NCBI GenBank assembly: GCA_903839405.1
Contig: CAIMCD010000008.1
Location: forward strand, 165,867-229,866
Origin: an uncultured Chlorobiaceae bacterium
GTDB taxonomy: Bacteria > Bacteroidota > Chlorobiia > Chlorobiales > Chlorobiaceae
Direction of reading: 5' to 3'
Length of the DNA stretch: 64,000 bases
Shown: positions 27,953-35,959 of the stretch, piece after piece
How positions within the stretch are numbered: position 1 is the first letter of the stretch
Layout of the letters: the number at the start of each line of letters is the position of its first letter
Made by a program: the position numbers and the translations under genes
Notes under the pieces: model-generated
Databases searched by the model: none
Told to the model about the DNA's origin: nothing
Seen by the model: only the letters and a program-made list of their open reading frames with translations

Positions 27953-28318
27953 AGCTTTGGTTCAGGATGAAAACAACAGAATAGAAGCGTTGGGGTGTTC
28001 ACCTGCGCTGGGTTTATGCGAGAGAGCCCTGGGTGGTTCAGGCCTTAAAACTCGTAAGCAAAACATAGCAACAAAGAGGCAGCTAGCCAAAAAAATGTTT
28101 CCACACTCCGGAAAACCTTCAATTTTATGTTGCGTAAGAAGTTATGGCTTGATAAGACACAATAGGCCTTTCAAGGCGCATCTGATTGGTTATCTTACGA
28201 GGAAGAAATGAGGTTACGGGTGTTATTTTTTTACTCCCGGAAATATGATACATTTTTAGTCGTTTTCAAGAGCTTTGTTCCACTTGGCAAGCTCGTCACG
28301 TAAAAGTCCGGGGAATTG
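27953..28318. other. divergent intergenic region, tatC and prenyl synthase
   Basis: About 365 bases between divergently transcribed genes, with only short, unconvincing open frames and no strong hairpin. It presumably holds promoters for both directions; none could be assigned with confidence. Confidence 0.4.
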
Positions 28319-29293
28319 GTGAATATAAAGGATGTTACAGCATCGGTATCGGGTGAGGTCGCGGTGTTTCAAGAGAGGTATAAAACCGTACTTCATGCCC
28401 AGAATACGCTGGTCGACAAGGTTACCCGCTATGTGCTCAAACAGCAGGGTAAACAGATTCGTCCGGCCATGGTCTTGCTTGCCGCGAAACTGTGCGGCGG
28501 GGTGACGGAGTCCAGCTACCGGGCGGCCATTATGGTAGAGTTGCTCCATTCAGCTACCCTGATTCATGACGATGTTGTGGACGGAGCCGAGATGCGCCGC
28601 GGTCTTGCTTCGATCAATGCTTTGTGGAAAAACAAGATATCGGTACTTATCGGTGACTATCTTCTCTCCAAGGGGCTCCTCTACTCCCTTGAATTCAAGG
28701 ATTATGGCTTTCTGCACATGGTCTCGGAAGCGGTACGCCGGATGAGTGAGGGGGAGATTCTGCAGATTCAGAAAACCCGTAGTCTTGATATTTCCGAAGA
28801 GGATTACCTGAGTGTTATTTCCGACAAGACCGCTTCGCTTATCTCCTCCTCCTGTGCCATGGGCGCCATGAGTGCCACAACGGATGAGAGCTTGATTGCG
28901 GCCCTGAAAAGTTATGGAGAGTACCTTGGTCTTGCTTTCCAGATCCGTGATGACCTGCTTGACTATACCGGTGATTCAAAAAAAACCGGCAAGGAGATGG
29001 GGATCGACATCAAGGATAAAAAAATAACCCTTCCCCTGATTTACGCCCTGCGCCAAGCTCCGGCTTCCGAGCAGAAAACAATTCGCTCCATCCTGAAGAG
29101 CTCGCGCAAGAGGGCCGTCAAAAGCGGGGAGGTTGTAGCCTTTGTCAAAAGCAAAGGTGGCCTTGAGTATGCCGCAGAGGTGGCCGAAGGGTTTGCCGAA
29201 AAAGCCGTTGCGGCGATTCGTCCGTTTCCCGAGAGCAGCGCCAAAACCTCATTGATGCAGCTTGTTGATTTTGTCATGAAACGGCAGTATTAG
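28319..29293 (+). CDS. trans-polyprenyl diphosphate synthase (long-chain isoprenoid)
   Basis: About 324-residue class I prenyltransferase condensing isopentenyl diphosphate onto allylic diphosphates. Both aspartate-rich motifs are present: DDVVD in LIHDDVVDGAEMRRG and DDLLD in FQIRDDLLDYTGDSKKTGKE. KQIRPAMVLLAAKLCGG and KTASLISSS are also typical. The neighbourhood does not fix chain length; in this phylum a menaquinone or chlorobiumquinone side chain (IspB/HepT-like) is the likely product. The frame opens with TTG 28316; GTG 28319 after GGGGA is equally possible and no ATG is available early. Confidence 0.9.
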   Translation: MNIKDVTASVSGEVAVFQERYKTVLHAQNTLVDKVTRYVLKQQGKQIRPAMVLLAAKLCGGVTESSYRAAIMVELLHSATLIHDDVVDGAEMRRGLASINALWKNKISVLIGDYLLSKGLLYSLEFKDYGFLHMVSEAVRRMSEGEILQIQKTRSLDISEEDYLSVISDKTASLISSSCAMGAMSATTDESLIAALKSYGEYLGLAFQIRDDLLDYTGDSKKTGKEMGIDIKDKKITLPLIYALRQAPASEQKTIRSILKSSRKRAVKSGEVVAFVKSKGGLEYAAEVAEGFAEKAVAAIRPFPESSAKTSLMQLVDFVMKRQY

Positions 29294-29347
29294 TTTTTTT
29301 TGAGGGGTGCGTTCTGATTGAAACTGAGATAACCGTCAAAAAGTACG

Positions 29348-30079
29348 ATGAAAAAAGCCGGACTGATTCTTCTCATACTCTTCGCTTTTCTGGTGATCCT
29401 CGACAAGCTCATTATGCCGTTTTATATTTCACAGGGACGCGTCAAGGGTGTGCCGGATGTGACCCAGATGGCGTATGATGATGCGGCGGAGGCGTTGCGG
29501 CGGGCCGGTTTCCACGCAGTCAAAAGTTACAATGTCAAATACCTCAGCGGGGTTGATTCCAATATTGTGCTCTCCCAGATGCCTTTACCGGGAGAGGATA
29601 TCAAGCCGGGCAGAAACGTCTATCTGGTGTTAAACCGTCGTGACAAACCGACCTTTCCTATGCCGGATCTTTTGGGCAGAACCGAGTCGGATGCCCGCCA
29701 GACCGCGGCCCGTATGGATATTGTGCTGCAGAGTGTCCAGTTAAGTTCGGTCACCACACCGGACGAGGATGGAAAGGTGCTTAGTCAGTCAATTCCAGCT
29801 CAAACCATGGTCAAGTCAGGTGTTTCGGCCTCCCTGATTATCGGCCGCTACGAAGCTTCGGCTCAGGGGATGCATAAAGTTACGGTGCCCGATGTGCTTG
29901 GCATCTCCCTTGCACAGGCCCGGCAAGTTATTCAGGATGCAGGCCTTACCGTGGGGCCGGTTACCACCGAATCTTCAACCTCCCTGATTCCAAATACGGT
30001 GATCAGCCAGAAGCCCGCAGTCGGTGCTTTTGTTTCACCCGACCAGCCGGTTGAACTCACGGTGGTAACGGCAGAGTAG
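29348..30079 (+). CDS. membrane-anchored PASTA-domain protein
   Basis: 243 residues: one N-terminal membrane anchor (about 5-22, GLILLILFAFLVILDKLIM) and then three PASTA domains. These begin near VPDVTQMAYDDAAEALRRAG, MPDLLGRTESDARQTAARM and VPDVLGISLAQARQVIQDAG, each closing with a Q-x-P motif (SQMPLPGEDIKPG, SQSIPAQTMVKSG, SQKPAVGAFVSPD). PASTA domains bind peptidoglycan or beta-lactam-like ligands. No kinase or transpeptidase domain is fused, so this is a stand-alone periplasmic PASTA protein, possibly a cell-wall sensor or scaffold. Confidence 0.88.
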   Translation: MKKAGLILLILFAFLVILDKLIMPFYISQGRVKGVPDVTQMAYDDAAEALRRAGFHAVKSYNVKYLSGVDSNIVLSQMPLPGEDIKPGRNVYLVLNRRDKPTFPMPDLLGRTESDARQTAARMDIVLQSVQLSSVTTPDEDGKVLSQSIPAQTMVKSGVSASLIIGRYEASAQGMHKVTVPDVLGISLAQARQVIQDAGLTVGPVTTESSTSLIPNTVISQKPAVGAFVSPDQPVELTVVTAE

Positions 30080-30087
30080 CCAGTAGT

Positions 30088-30261
30088 TTACTTGTAGTTG
30101 GTATTTTTATACTCATCACGAAGATCCTTGATCCCGGTCGTGCGGTCATTGCCGTCCGAGATAAAGCCGAAATACTCAAGAATGATGCGTATAACCAGCC
30201 AGAGGCCGGCAATAACCAGCGAGAGAGATTGCCAGAGGTGCGAGAAGAATTTTTTTACCAT
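30088..30261 (-). CDS. 57-residue single-helix membrane protein
   Basis: A short ORF on the minus strand: MVKKFFSHLWQSLSL, then a hydrophobic helix (VIAGLWLVIRIILEYFGF) and a polar tail ending DEYKNTNYK. A basic start followed by one membrane segment and charged C terminus is typical of real small membrane proteins. It fits exactly in the gap after the PASTA gene and precedes the DUF2934 gene in the same orientation. No family is recognised. An upstream AAGAGAT is only a weak ribosome binding site. Confidence 0.5.
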   Translation of the reverse strand: MVKKFFSHLWQSLSLVIAGLWLVIRIILEYFGFISDGNDRTTGIKDLRDEYKNTNYK

Positions 30262-30347
30262 AAGATCTCTTGATACGGCTGCAACGGGGGCTCACCTGTT
30301 GCAAGCGGCCCCGCGAGTAGTGAAACGGTTAAAAGGGTGTTGATGAT

Positions 30348-30554
30348 TCAGTCGGTCAGGGAGTCTTCGGCTTCAAACCAGTCATCAAGATGTGAACCGT
30401 CGATTTTGCCTTTTTCTTCCCACCGATAGTATGCGGCAAGCCGAATCTCTTCCGCCTCGATTTCCGGTTTCACCGCAGTTTGTTGTGGTGTAACCTTTTT
30501 CGGTTTAACGGCTTTTGTCTTTTTTTCTTCCTCTCCCGTGATCTTTTTACTCAT
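30348..30554 (-). CDS. DUF2934 small protein
   Basis: 68-residue protein: a lysine-rich disordered N-terminal half ([15 protein letters not shown]) followed by the DUF2934 motif [20 protein letters not shown] and DDWFEAE. The family is widespread and of unknown function, usually small proteins with a conserved Ala-Tyr...Trp-x-x-Ala/Glu core. The motif is convincing despite the short length. Confidence 0.82.
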   Translation of the reverse strand: MSKKITGEEEKKTKAVKPKKVTPQQTAVKPEIEAEEIRLAAYYRWEEKGKIDGSHLDDWFEAEDSLTD

Positions 30555-30679
30555 GATTTTTTTGTGGTTGTTGTCACTGCATAAAAATAACTGGAACTTC
30601 CCGGACGAAGATAGGAAAATAATTCCGAATCAGCGGCAGGAGGGATGTGTTTATTATGCTGCCGGATCGTCAGCTCAGC

Positions 30680-31714
30680 TCAACTCAACTGATGGCGTTT
30701 TCCATAGGCGCTGAAGGTAATGACGAGCAGTATGGTGATGGCCTCAATCATCATGAAGATATCTTTCGGAATATAGGCATTGACCGTCAGCCCTCCGTAT
30801 TCAAGCAATCCGAAAAAGAGGGCCGAGAGCATGAGCCACAAGGGGTGGGCACCGGCCAGCAGGGCCACCGCAATGCCTGCAAAGCCGACGCCTCCGGTCA
30901 TTCCGGCTTCATAGTAGTGTTTGTAGCCAAGCACGATGTTGGTCGCCCCAAGCCCTGCCGCTGCTCCACCGAGAGCCATTGCCGTCAGGGTATGCATTCC
31001 GGCATTAATCCCGCCGTAACGGGCCGCTTCGGGCTGCAGGCCGGTGGCTCGCATCTCAAAGCCAAAGCGTGATTGAAAGAGGAGTGTCTGAAAGAGGAGG
31101 GCGGCCGTGAGTGCAAGGAGTGAGGTGAGATTTGCCGGTGAGTTGGCGAACCAGCCGGTCAGGAGGCCAAATGAGGGAATGGTTGCGGCCGCAATGACCG
31201 GAGCGGTATGCACCGTGGAGGGGAGGGCAAAGTGGTAGGTGAGCAGGTATCCGGTGACTCCCTGTGCGATGAAGTTCAGCATGATGGTCGAGATCACCTC
31301 GTTGACCCCGAAGCGTACCTTGAGCACTCCGGCCAGAAGAGCCCACAAGGCTCCGGCCAGCATTCCGGCAAGGATGCAGATCGGGATGGCAAAAAAGGAG
31401 GAGAGGGTCGCCGGCAGCACTGCTCCCGCCATTGCGGCGCTGAAGGCGCCCATCTGGAGCTGGCCTTCAGCGCCGATATTGAAAAGCCGTACCCGGAAGG
31501 GGAGCGCCACGGCAAGCCCTACGAGGATGAGGGTGGTCATTCTGAAGAGCACCTGCCCGGCCCCATACGAGGAGCCAAGGGTTCCGCGCGCCATTTTGCC
31601 GAAAATCATGGCAGGATCTTTTCCCGTCATCATGATGATGAGGGTGCAGAGCAGGAGGGCCGAGAGGATGGAGAGTATCGGTATCAGAACGCGGGCGTTT
31701 TTTTGTCTCATCAT
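30680..31714 (-). CDS. nucleoside-type ABC transporter permease (NupB/YufP-like)
   Basis: About 344-residue inner-membrane permease with ten or so hydrophobic segments. Characteristic motifs are LFNIGAEGQLQMGAFSAA, FGVNEVISTIMLNFIA and GGVGFAGIAVALLAG, typical of the permease partners of BMP/basic-membrane-protein nucleoside transporters. The start at 31714 is chosen because AGAAGAG lies just upstream and it leaves a normal 16-bp gap to the ATPase gene; the open frame extends 20 codons further. The usual second permease and the substrate-binding lipoprotein are not adjacent. Confidence 0.87.
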   Translation of the reverse strand: MMRQKNARVLIPILSILSALLLCTLIIMMTGKDPAMIFGKMARGTLGSSYGAGQVLFRMTTLILVGLAVALPFRVRLFNIGAEGQLQMGAFSAAMAGAVLPATLSSFFAIPICILAGMLAGALWALLAGVLKVRFGVNEVISTIMLNFIAQGVTGYLLTYHFALPSTVHTAPVIAAATIPSFGLLTGWFANSPANLTSLLALTAALLFQTLLFQSRFGFEMRATGLQPEAARYGGINAGMHTLTAMALGGAAAGLGATNIVLGYKHYYEAGMTGGVGFAGIAVALLAGAHPLWLMLSALFFGLLEYGGLTVNAYIPKDIFMMIEAITILLVITFSAYGKRHQLS

Positions 31715-31730
31715 GCTTTTCTCTTCTGGT

Positions 31731-33272
31731 TCAGGTAATATGGAGACCGATCTCGTTTTTAAACTCCCCCTCATGCTCTTTTTTCTGTTCTACCTCCTCC
31801 TGGCTGAACTCGTGGCGGATAGAGCCTTTATAGAGGCACCCGATCCGGGTTGAGAGCGCAATCACCTCCTCCAGTTCCGAGGAGATCAGCAGTATCGCAA
31901 CTCCTTTCTGGCGGGCTTCGATAATTTTTTTATGGATGGTTTCAATGGCGCCAATATCCACCCCCCGGGTTGGTTGGGCCAGGATGAGCAGCGAGATCCG
32001 AGGGCGGTTCAGCTCCCGGGCCAGCACAACCTTCTGCTGGTTTCCGCCGGAGAGGGAGCCGAGGGGTTGGTGGTCAGGGGAGCTGCAGCGGATATCATAC
32101 TCCAGGGTCATCCTTGCGGCATTGGCTTCAAGGGCGCGGTGGTTGAAGCCGATACCGCGCTGGAAAGTGGCCTCCTGGTGGCGGCCGAACACAAGGTTCT
32201 CCGTCACCGGAAAGTCGAGGATAACGGCATGACGCAAGCGGTTTTCAGGAATGTGCGACACCCCCATCCGGGCAATTTCAGCCGGTTTTTTCCCGATGAG
32301 CGCTTCACCCTTGAGCCGCGCTTCGCCGGTTATGCTGCTTCCTCTCGGGTAGAGCCCCCAAAGCGCTTGCAAAAGCTCGCTCTGGCCGTTGCCTTCAACT
32401 CCGGCAATGCCGTAAATCTCTCCCGCCCGGATGGTGAAGGAGAGGTCGCTTAGCCTTGTTTCACCCTTAGCGGCACGAAATCCCAGATTGTTCACCTCAA
32501 GCACCTCTTTGGCCGGCAAGGAGGGAGGATTCTGAACCTTCAACAGCACGCTCCGCCCGACCATCATCCGGGCCAGTTCCGCTTTTGTTGCCGAGGCGGC
32601 CTCAATGGTGCCCACAATCTCGCCCTTTCGCATCACGCTCACCCGGTCGGCCACGGCAAGCACTTCGTCCAGTTTGTGGCTGATGAAGAGAATGGTTTTT
32701 CCCTTTTGGCGCAGGGCGCGGAGTATGGTAAAGAGTTGTTCGCACTCCGAGGGGGCCAGGATGGCCGTCGGCTCATCAAAAATCATGATCTCGGCATTGC
32801 GGAAGAGCAGCTTGAGAATCTCCACCCGCTGCTCCTCGCCGACGCTGAGGCTTCCAACCAGAGCGTCGGGGTCAACCGAAAGGCCGTAGGAGTCGGAGTG
32901 CTCTTTGATGAGCGCCTTGATTTTTTTCAGGGGAAGAGGGTGAAAGAGGGCCGCGTGTTCATTGCCAAGCATGATGTTCTCCGCGACCGAGAGGGTTGGC
33001 ACCAGCATGAAGTGCTGATGCACCATGCCGATACCACGCTCGATAGCTTCGCGGGGAGAGGCGAAGCGCACCGTTTTGCCGTGCACGGCCACTTCGCCCG
33101 ACGAGGGGCGCTCGATGCCGTAGATGATTTTTGTCAGCGTGCTTTTGCCAGCGCCGTTCTCTCCCACCAGTGCATGGATGGTGCCTTCTTCGACACTGAG
33201 CGAAATATTGGAGTTGGCCACAAAGGTGCCGAAGCTCTTTGAAATACCGCTCAAGCGGAGTGCTGCACTCAT
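31731..33272 (-). CDS. nucleoside-type ABC transporter ATPase with two ATP-binding domains
   Basis: 513 residues made of two ABC domains in tandem, as in sugar/nucleoside importers (RbsA/YufO/NupA group). Domain 1 has Walker A GENGAGKST, signature LSVGEEQRVEI and Walker B IMIFDEPTAIL. Domain 2 has a degenerate Walker A region VEGNGQSELL and signature LSGGNQQKVVLARE, with LLILAQPTRGVD in place of Walker B (Ala-Gln instead of Asp-Glu). The degenerate second ATP site is normal for this group. It is followed by the permease and preceded by the bchC-like gene with 19 bp between, suggesting one transcript. Confidence 0.9.
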   Translation of the reverse strand: MSAALRLSGISKSFGTFVANSNISLSVEEGTIHALVGENGAGKSTLTKIIYGIERPSSGEVAVHGKTVRFASPREAIERGIGMVHQHFMLVPTLSVAENIMLGNEHAALFHPLPLKKIKALIKEHSDSYGLSVDPDALVGSLSVGEEQRVEILKLLFRNAEIMIFDEPTAILAPSECEQLFTILRALRQKGKTILFISHKLDEVLAVADRVSVMRKGEIVGTIEAASATKAELARMMVGRSVLLKVQNPPSLPAKEVLEVNNLGFRAAKGETRLSDLSFTIRAGEIYGIAGVEGNGQSELLQALWGLYPRGSSITGEARLKGEALIGKKPAEIARMGVSHIPENRLRHAVILDFPVTENLVFGRHQEATFQRGIGFNHRALEANAARMTLEYDIRCSSPDHQPLGSLSGGNQQKVVLARELNRPRISLLILAQPTRGVDIGAIETIHKKIIEARQKGVAILLISSELEEVIALSTRIGCLYKGSIRHEFSQEEVEQKKEHEGEFKNEIGLHIT

Positions 33273-33291
33273 AAATTCCGGATTCTGAATG

Positions 33292-34254
33292 TTATATCCA
33301 GCTCAAGACGGTTTTGATGGACTCCTTGCTGTCGAGCGCCATGCGGTAGGCGAGCTCATACTGCGCGACGGGGAAGACATTGGTAAAAAACTTCTCGCTC
33401 TCCAGCCGTCCGCTCTCCAGCACAGTGCAGGCCTCCTGCAGGTGTGCCAGCGTCGTGATGCTTGAAGCGATAATCACAGGCTCCTTGTGCTGCAAGAGGC
33501 GGTAATCGTAGGCCAGCACCTCGTAGTTGCCCATAAGCAGAAAGACCCCCTGCGGCTTGAGGAGGCGTATGGCTTTTTCAAGCAGCAGGATTCGGCCGGT
33601 GGTCTCAATAATGAGGTCATAGCTGTCGTTGAACTCCTCGGTGAAGTCACCGATATCAATGGCGATATGCTCGGCATGGGAGAGCTGTCCCCGGATGCTG
33701 AAGGTTTCAACCGCATCAATCTTCTGGTAGCCGAGCGTGCGGAGGTACTCCGAAACCATGAGTCCGACCGAGCCAAGGCCAAGCACCAGAATTCTCGACG
33801 AAGGGTCGAGCGGGGCTTTTTCAATCGCGCTGATGGCGTAGGCCAAAAGCCCGATCAAGAGATCCCGGTGGATCGGTGTGCGGCCCAGCGGAAACAGGTT
33901 GTGCTGTGAGGTGGGAATAAGCTCCGCGTGGCACCCCTGGTAGGGCTGAACCCCTTTCCAGCGGTCGCCCCTGAAGGCGTAAACAAAGTCACCGGGATGC
34001 AGCCCCGTTACTCCCGCTCCGGTATCAATAACCTGGCCGATTGACTCGCTGCCGGGCATCAAGGGGTAGTGGAGCACCCGGTTCGAAACGGGTTTGTTGG
34101 TGAGCAGCAGCCGGTCAAATCCCGGCGTTATGGTGCTAGCAATGGTTGTTACCAGCACGTCACCCGCATTGGTGGCTTCATACGGTACCATCTGCAGTTT
34201 CAGCTTGTTGGCTTTCTGCAGAACAATTGCTTTTGCTTCCCCTTTCATGGCCAT
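33292..34254 (-). CDS. bchC: bacteriochlorophyllide a dehydrogenase (BchC-like, zinc-less MDR)
   Basis: 320-residue medium-chain dehydrogenase-like protein. The N-terminal GroES-like half has GDVLVTTIASTITPGFDRLLL and YPLMPGSESIGQVID. The Rossmann half has the dinucleotide motif VLGLGSVGLMVSEYL, and the C terminus is AYRMALDSKESIKTVLSWI. The overall plan (no catalytic-zinc cysteines, ~320 residues, the STG/FDRLL segment, a C-terminal K-x-VL-x-W) matches BchC, which oxidises the 3-hydroxyethyl group in bacteriochlorophyll a synthesis. Green sulfur bacteria need this enzyme. A generic zinc-less alcohol dehydrogenase is the alternative. Confidence 0.62.
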   Translation of the reverse strand: MAMKGEAKAIVLQKANKLKLQMVPYEATNAGDVLVTTIASTITPGFDRLLLTNKPVSNRVLHYPLMPGSESIGQVIDTGAGVTGLHPGDFVYAFRGDRWKGVQPYQGCHAELIPTSQHNLFPLGRTPIHRDLLIGLLAYAISAIEKAPLDPSSRILVLGLGSVGLMVSEYLRTLGYQKIDAVETFSIRGQLSHAEHIAIDIGDFTEEFNDSYDLIIETTGRILLLEKAIRLLKPQGVFLLMGNYEVLAYDYRLLQHKEPVIIASSITTLAHLQEACTVLESGRLESEKFFTNVFPVAQYELAYRMALDSKESIKTVLSWI

Positions 34255-35105
34255 AGGTTCGGTTTTCTTCGTACGCAGTTTGAGCGGGTTACCCTCCTCA
34301 CTATTTGAAGCGAGTGCATAAATGGTTTATCGGGAAGATAGTTAAAGAGAAGATAAACAGGGCCGGAGAATATCTGAAACAGAAATAAAATCGCACTTCA
34401 GCATTGTAATCGCGGGCTGCTTCAGCCGTGCAGAGTCGATTCCCGCAATTCGTTTTACGCAATTCTCTTTTCCGTCATCCCGAATTGTTTCTCTGCCATT
34501 CCGAGTTTTCTCTTTGTCATCCCTCAATTCGTTTTGCTGTCACCCCGCGTTATTTTTTTGTCATCCCGACCGAAGGGAGGGATCTCCTTCCCCTTCTGCA
34601 CAGCGCTCACCCCTGCCAGCCACTGCCGAGCTGGGGCTCGGCGTTCCCGGATGCTTTTGCTGCCTGAAAAATTACAGGTATCTGTATGAATTGATGTGAT
34701 TTATTGCTGGATAAAAAATGTATTCGCTATATTATCACGTATGATTTCGCGCTGTTAATTGCCAGTTTTCGTTTTTACAAGAGCACCTCGGTATTAACCT
34801 CCTGATCATCGGGCTATGGCAGAACCCCTTATTCTCTATCCAGATAGCGCTCTCCTTCATCGCTATCCCGGCCTTCTCCGGCAATCCTCTGAACTCTCTC
34901 AAACCTACGCAGATCACAAACTTCTCGTTACCGATGCGGCATTGCAAGCCATCGGCACGCAGCTTTGCTTGCGCTTATTCGTTCGATATGGAAAGTCAGG
35001 TGCAGTAGAGTAGATAAACAGGTATGTGCTATTAAAAAAAACACAACAATGGCAAAAGCTACGACAGCAAGAACGAACGAAAAATAGATCGAAGGAGCAA
35101 AACCA
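34255..35105. other. long non-coding/repeat-bearing region at the edge of an accessory island
   Basis: About 850 bases with no convincing gene. The left part may hold the bchC promoter. From about 34472 to 34590 there are degenerate GTCATCCCGA-type repeats (listed separately). The right part (about 34800-35020) has open frames on both strands, none with recognisable protein features; it may be decayed coding DNA. Composition becomes AT-rich from about 35020 on. Confidence 0.5.
34472..34590. repeat. cluster of degenerate GTCATCCCGA repeats
   Basis: Near copies of the decamer appear at about 34474 (GTCATCCCGA), 34492 (GCCATTCCGA), 34516 (GTCATCCCTC), 34539 (GTCACCCCGC) and 34560 (GTCATCCCGACCGAAGGGAG). 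The last copy contains a short dyad, ATCCC against GGGAT. The same motif is a common dispersed intergenic repeat in bacterial genomes. Spacing is irregular, so it is not a CRISPR array. Confidence 0.65.
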
Positions 35106-35818
35106 AAGTGTTTTGTAATAATGCCTTTTGGTGGTTGGTTCGACAAGTATTATATCGATATATATATATTCCTGCTATTGAAGCGGCAGGTTTTGAAGCT
35201 AAACGAGCAGACGATTTGTATAGGCCCGGAAATATTGTCAACGACATTTGGACTTATACAAAGGAAGCGACTGTTTTGCTTGCAGACTTGACCAACAAAA
35301 ATCCAAATGTGTTTTATGAATTGGGGCTTGCACACGCAATAACAAAACCAGCGGTTTTAATTACTGCTTCAATGGATGATGTGCCTTTTGACTTAAGAAG
35401 CTTAAGAGTTATTGATTATGACAAGAATAGCCCAAATTGGGGCGATCTATTACAAGATAGAATAACTAAAGCTCTTTTAGAAACTCTTACAAACCCTAAA
35501 GATGCGATACCTCCAACCTTTTTTGAAGTAGATAAAACAGATAAAATTAAAGTAAGTGCAGAAAGCAAAGAACTACTTGAAATCAGAAATGAACTTGACT
35601 TAATAAAGCGAGAAGTAAGGTCAAGTGACATAAGGCGAAGACGAAGTCGATCGGAGTTTATAGACCCTGAAGAAGCAGAATTACTTATAAAGAGTTTTTT
35701 GAAAAAAGGTTTAGATGAAGCACTGATAGCAGAAAAACTTGAGCCTCTTGGGCCACCGAGAGAATGGGTTTATAGCCGAATAGAAAGAATAAAAAATGAA
35801 CCGACCAAAGAAGAATAA
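35106..35818 (+). pseudogene. TIR-like / deoxyribosyltransferase-like protein, frameshifted at an (AT)6 run
   Basis: The downstream frame encodes IYIPAIEAAGFEAKRADDLY, then TVLLADLTNKNPNVFYELGL and AHAITKPAVLI, the core of a nucleotide-binding family related to nucleoside deoxyribosyltransferases and TIR-like effectors, often found in defence regions. The family N terminus, KCFVIMPFGGWFDKYYIDIY, is encoded just upstream (35106-35165) but in another frame. The two frames meet in an (AT)6 run at 35158-35169, and removing one AT joins them exactly. The only complete ORF starts at GTG 35108 after GAAGGAG and gives a scrambled first 17 residues. The C terminus is charged and helical. In the upstream frame an in-frame TAG lies at 35085. 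Clearly more AT-rich than its neighbours. Confidence 0.75.
35158..35169 (+). repeat. (AT)6 dinucleotide run at the frameshift point
   Basis: Six AT units. Five units would fuse the upstream frame (ending YYIDIY) with the downstream frame (IPAIEAAG). Such short runs can slip during replication, so this may be a fixed mutation, a phase-variable switch or a sequencing error. Confidence 0.75.
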
Positions 35819-35821
35819 CTT

Positions 35822-35922
35822 TGCCTAATAGCGGTTTCGCAAAAGTGGCTGTTTAGTGCTCCGTAGACACATTTGTGCTGAAAAATCTCCCGAACGCAAA
35901 GCCCGAAAGCGTTAGTGGGCAT
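35822..35922 (+). other. imperfect dyad resembling an integron attC site
   Basis: The ~100-bp gap after the TIR-like gene begins GCCTAATAGCGGTTTCG and ends CGAAAGCGTTAGTGGGC. The two ends can pair: GCC with GGC, TAA with TTA, CG with CG and TTTCG with CGAAA, with a few unpaired bases. This is the layout of attC (RYYYAAC ... GTTRRRY), although both core sites deviate by one base. A related inverted 12-mer, ATACCCGCTAAC, lies at 36979-36990 after the next gene. Confidence 0.35.
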
Positions 35923-35959
35923 AAAGGTAATCGGATTTTGGATGTAAATGATTTAGGAT

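Noticed and set aside
34816..35013. Possible small gene (65 residues)
   Set aside because: No ribosome binding site, no hydrophobic or domain pattern, and an equally open frame lies on the other strand.
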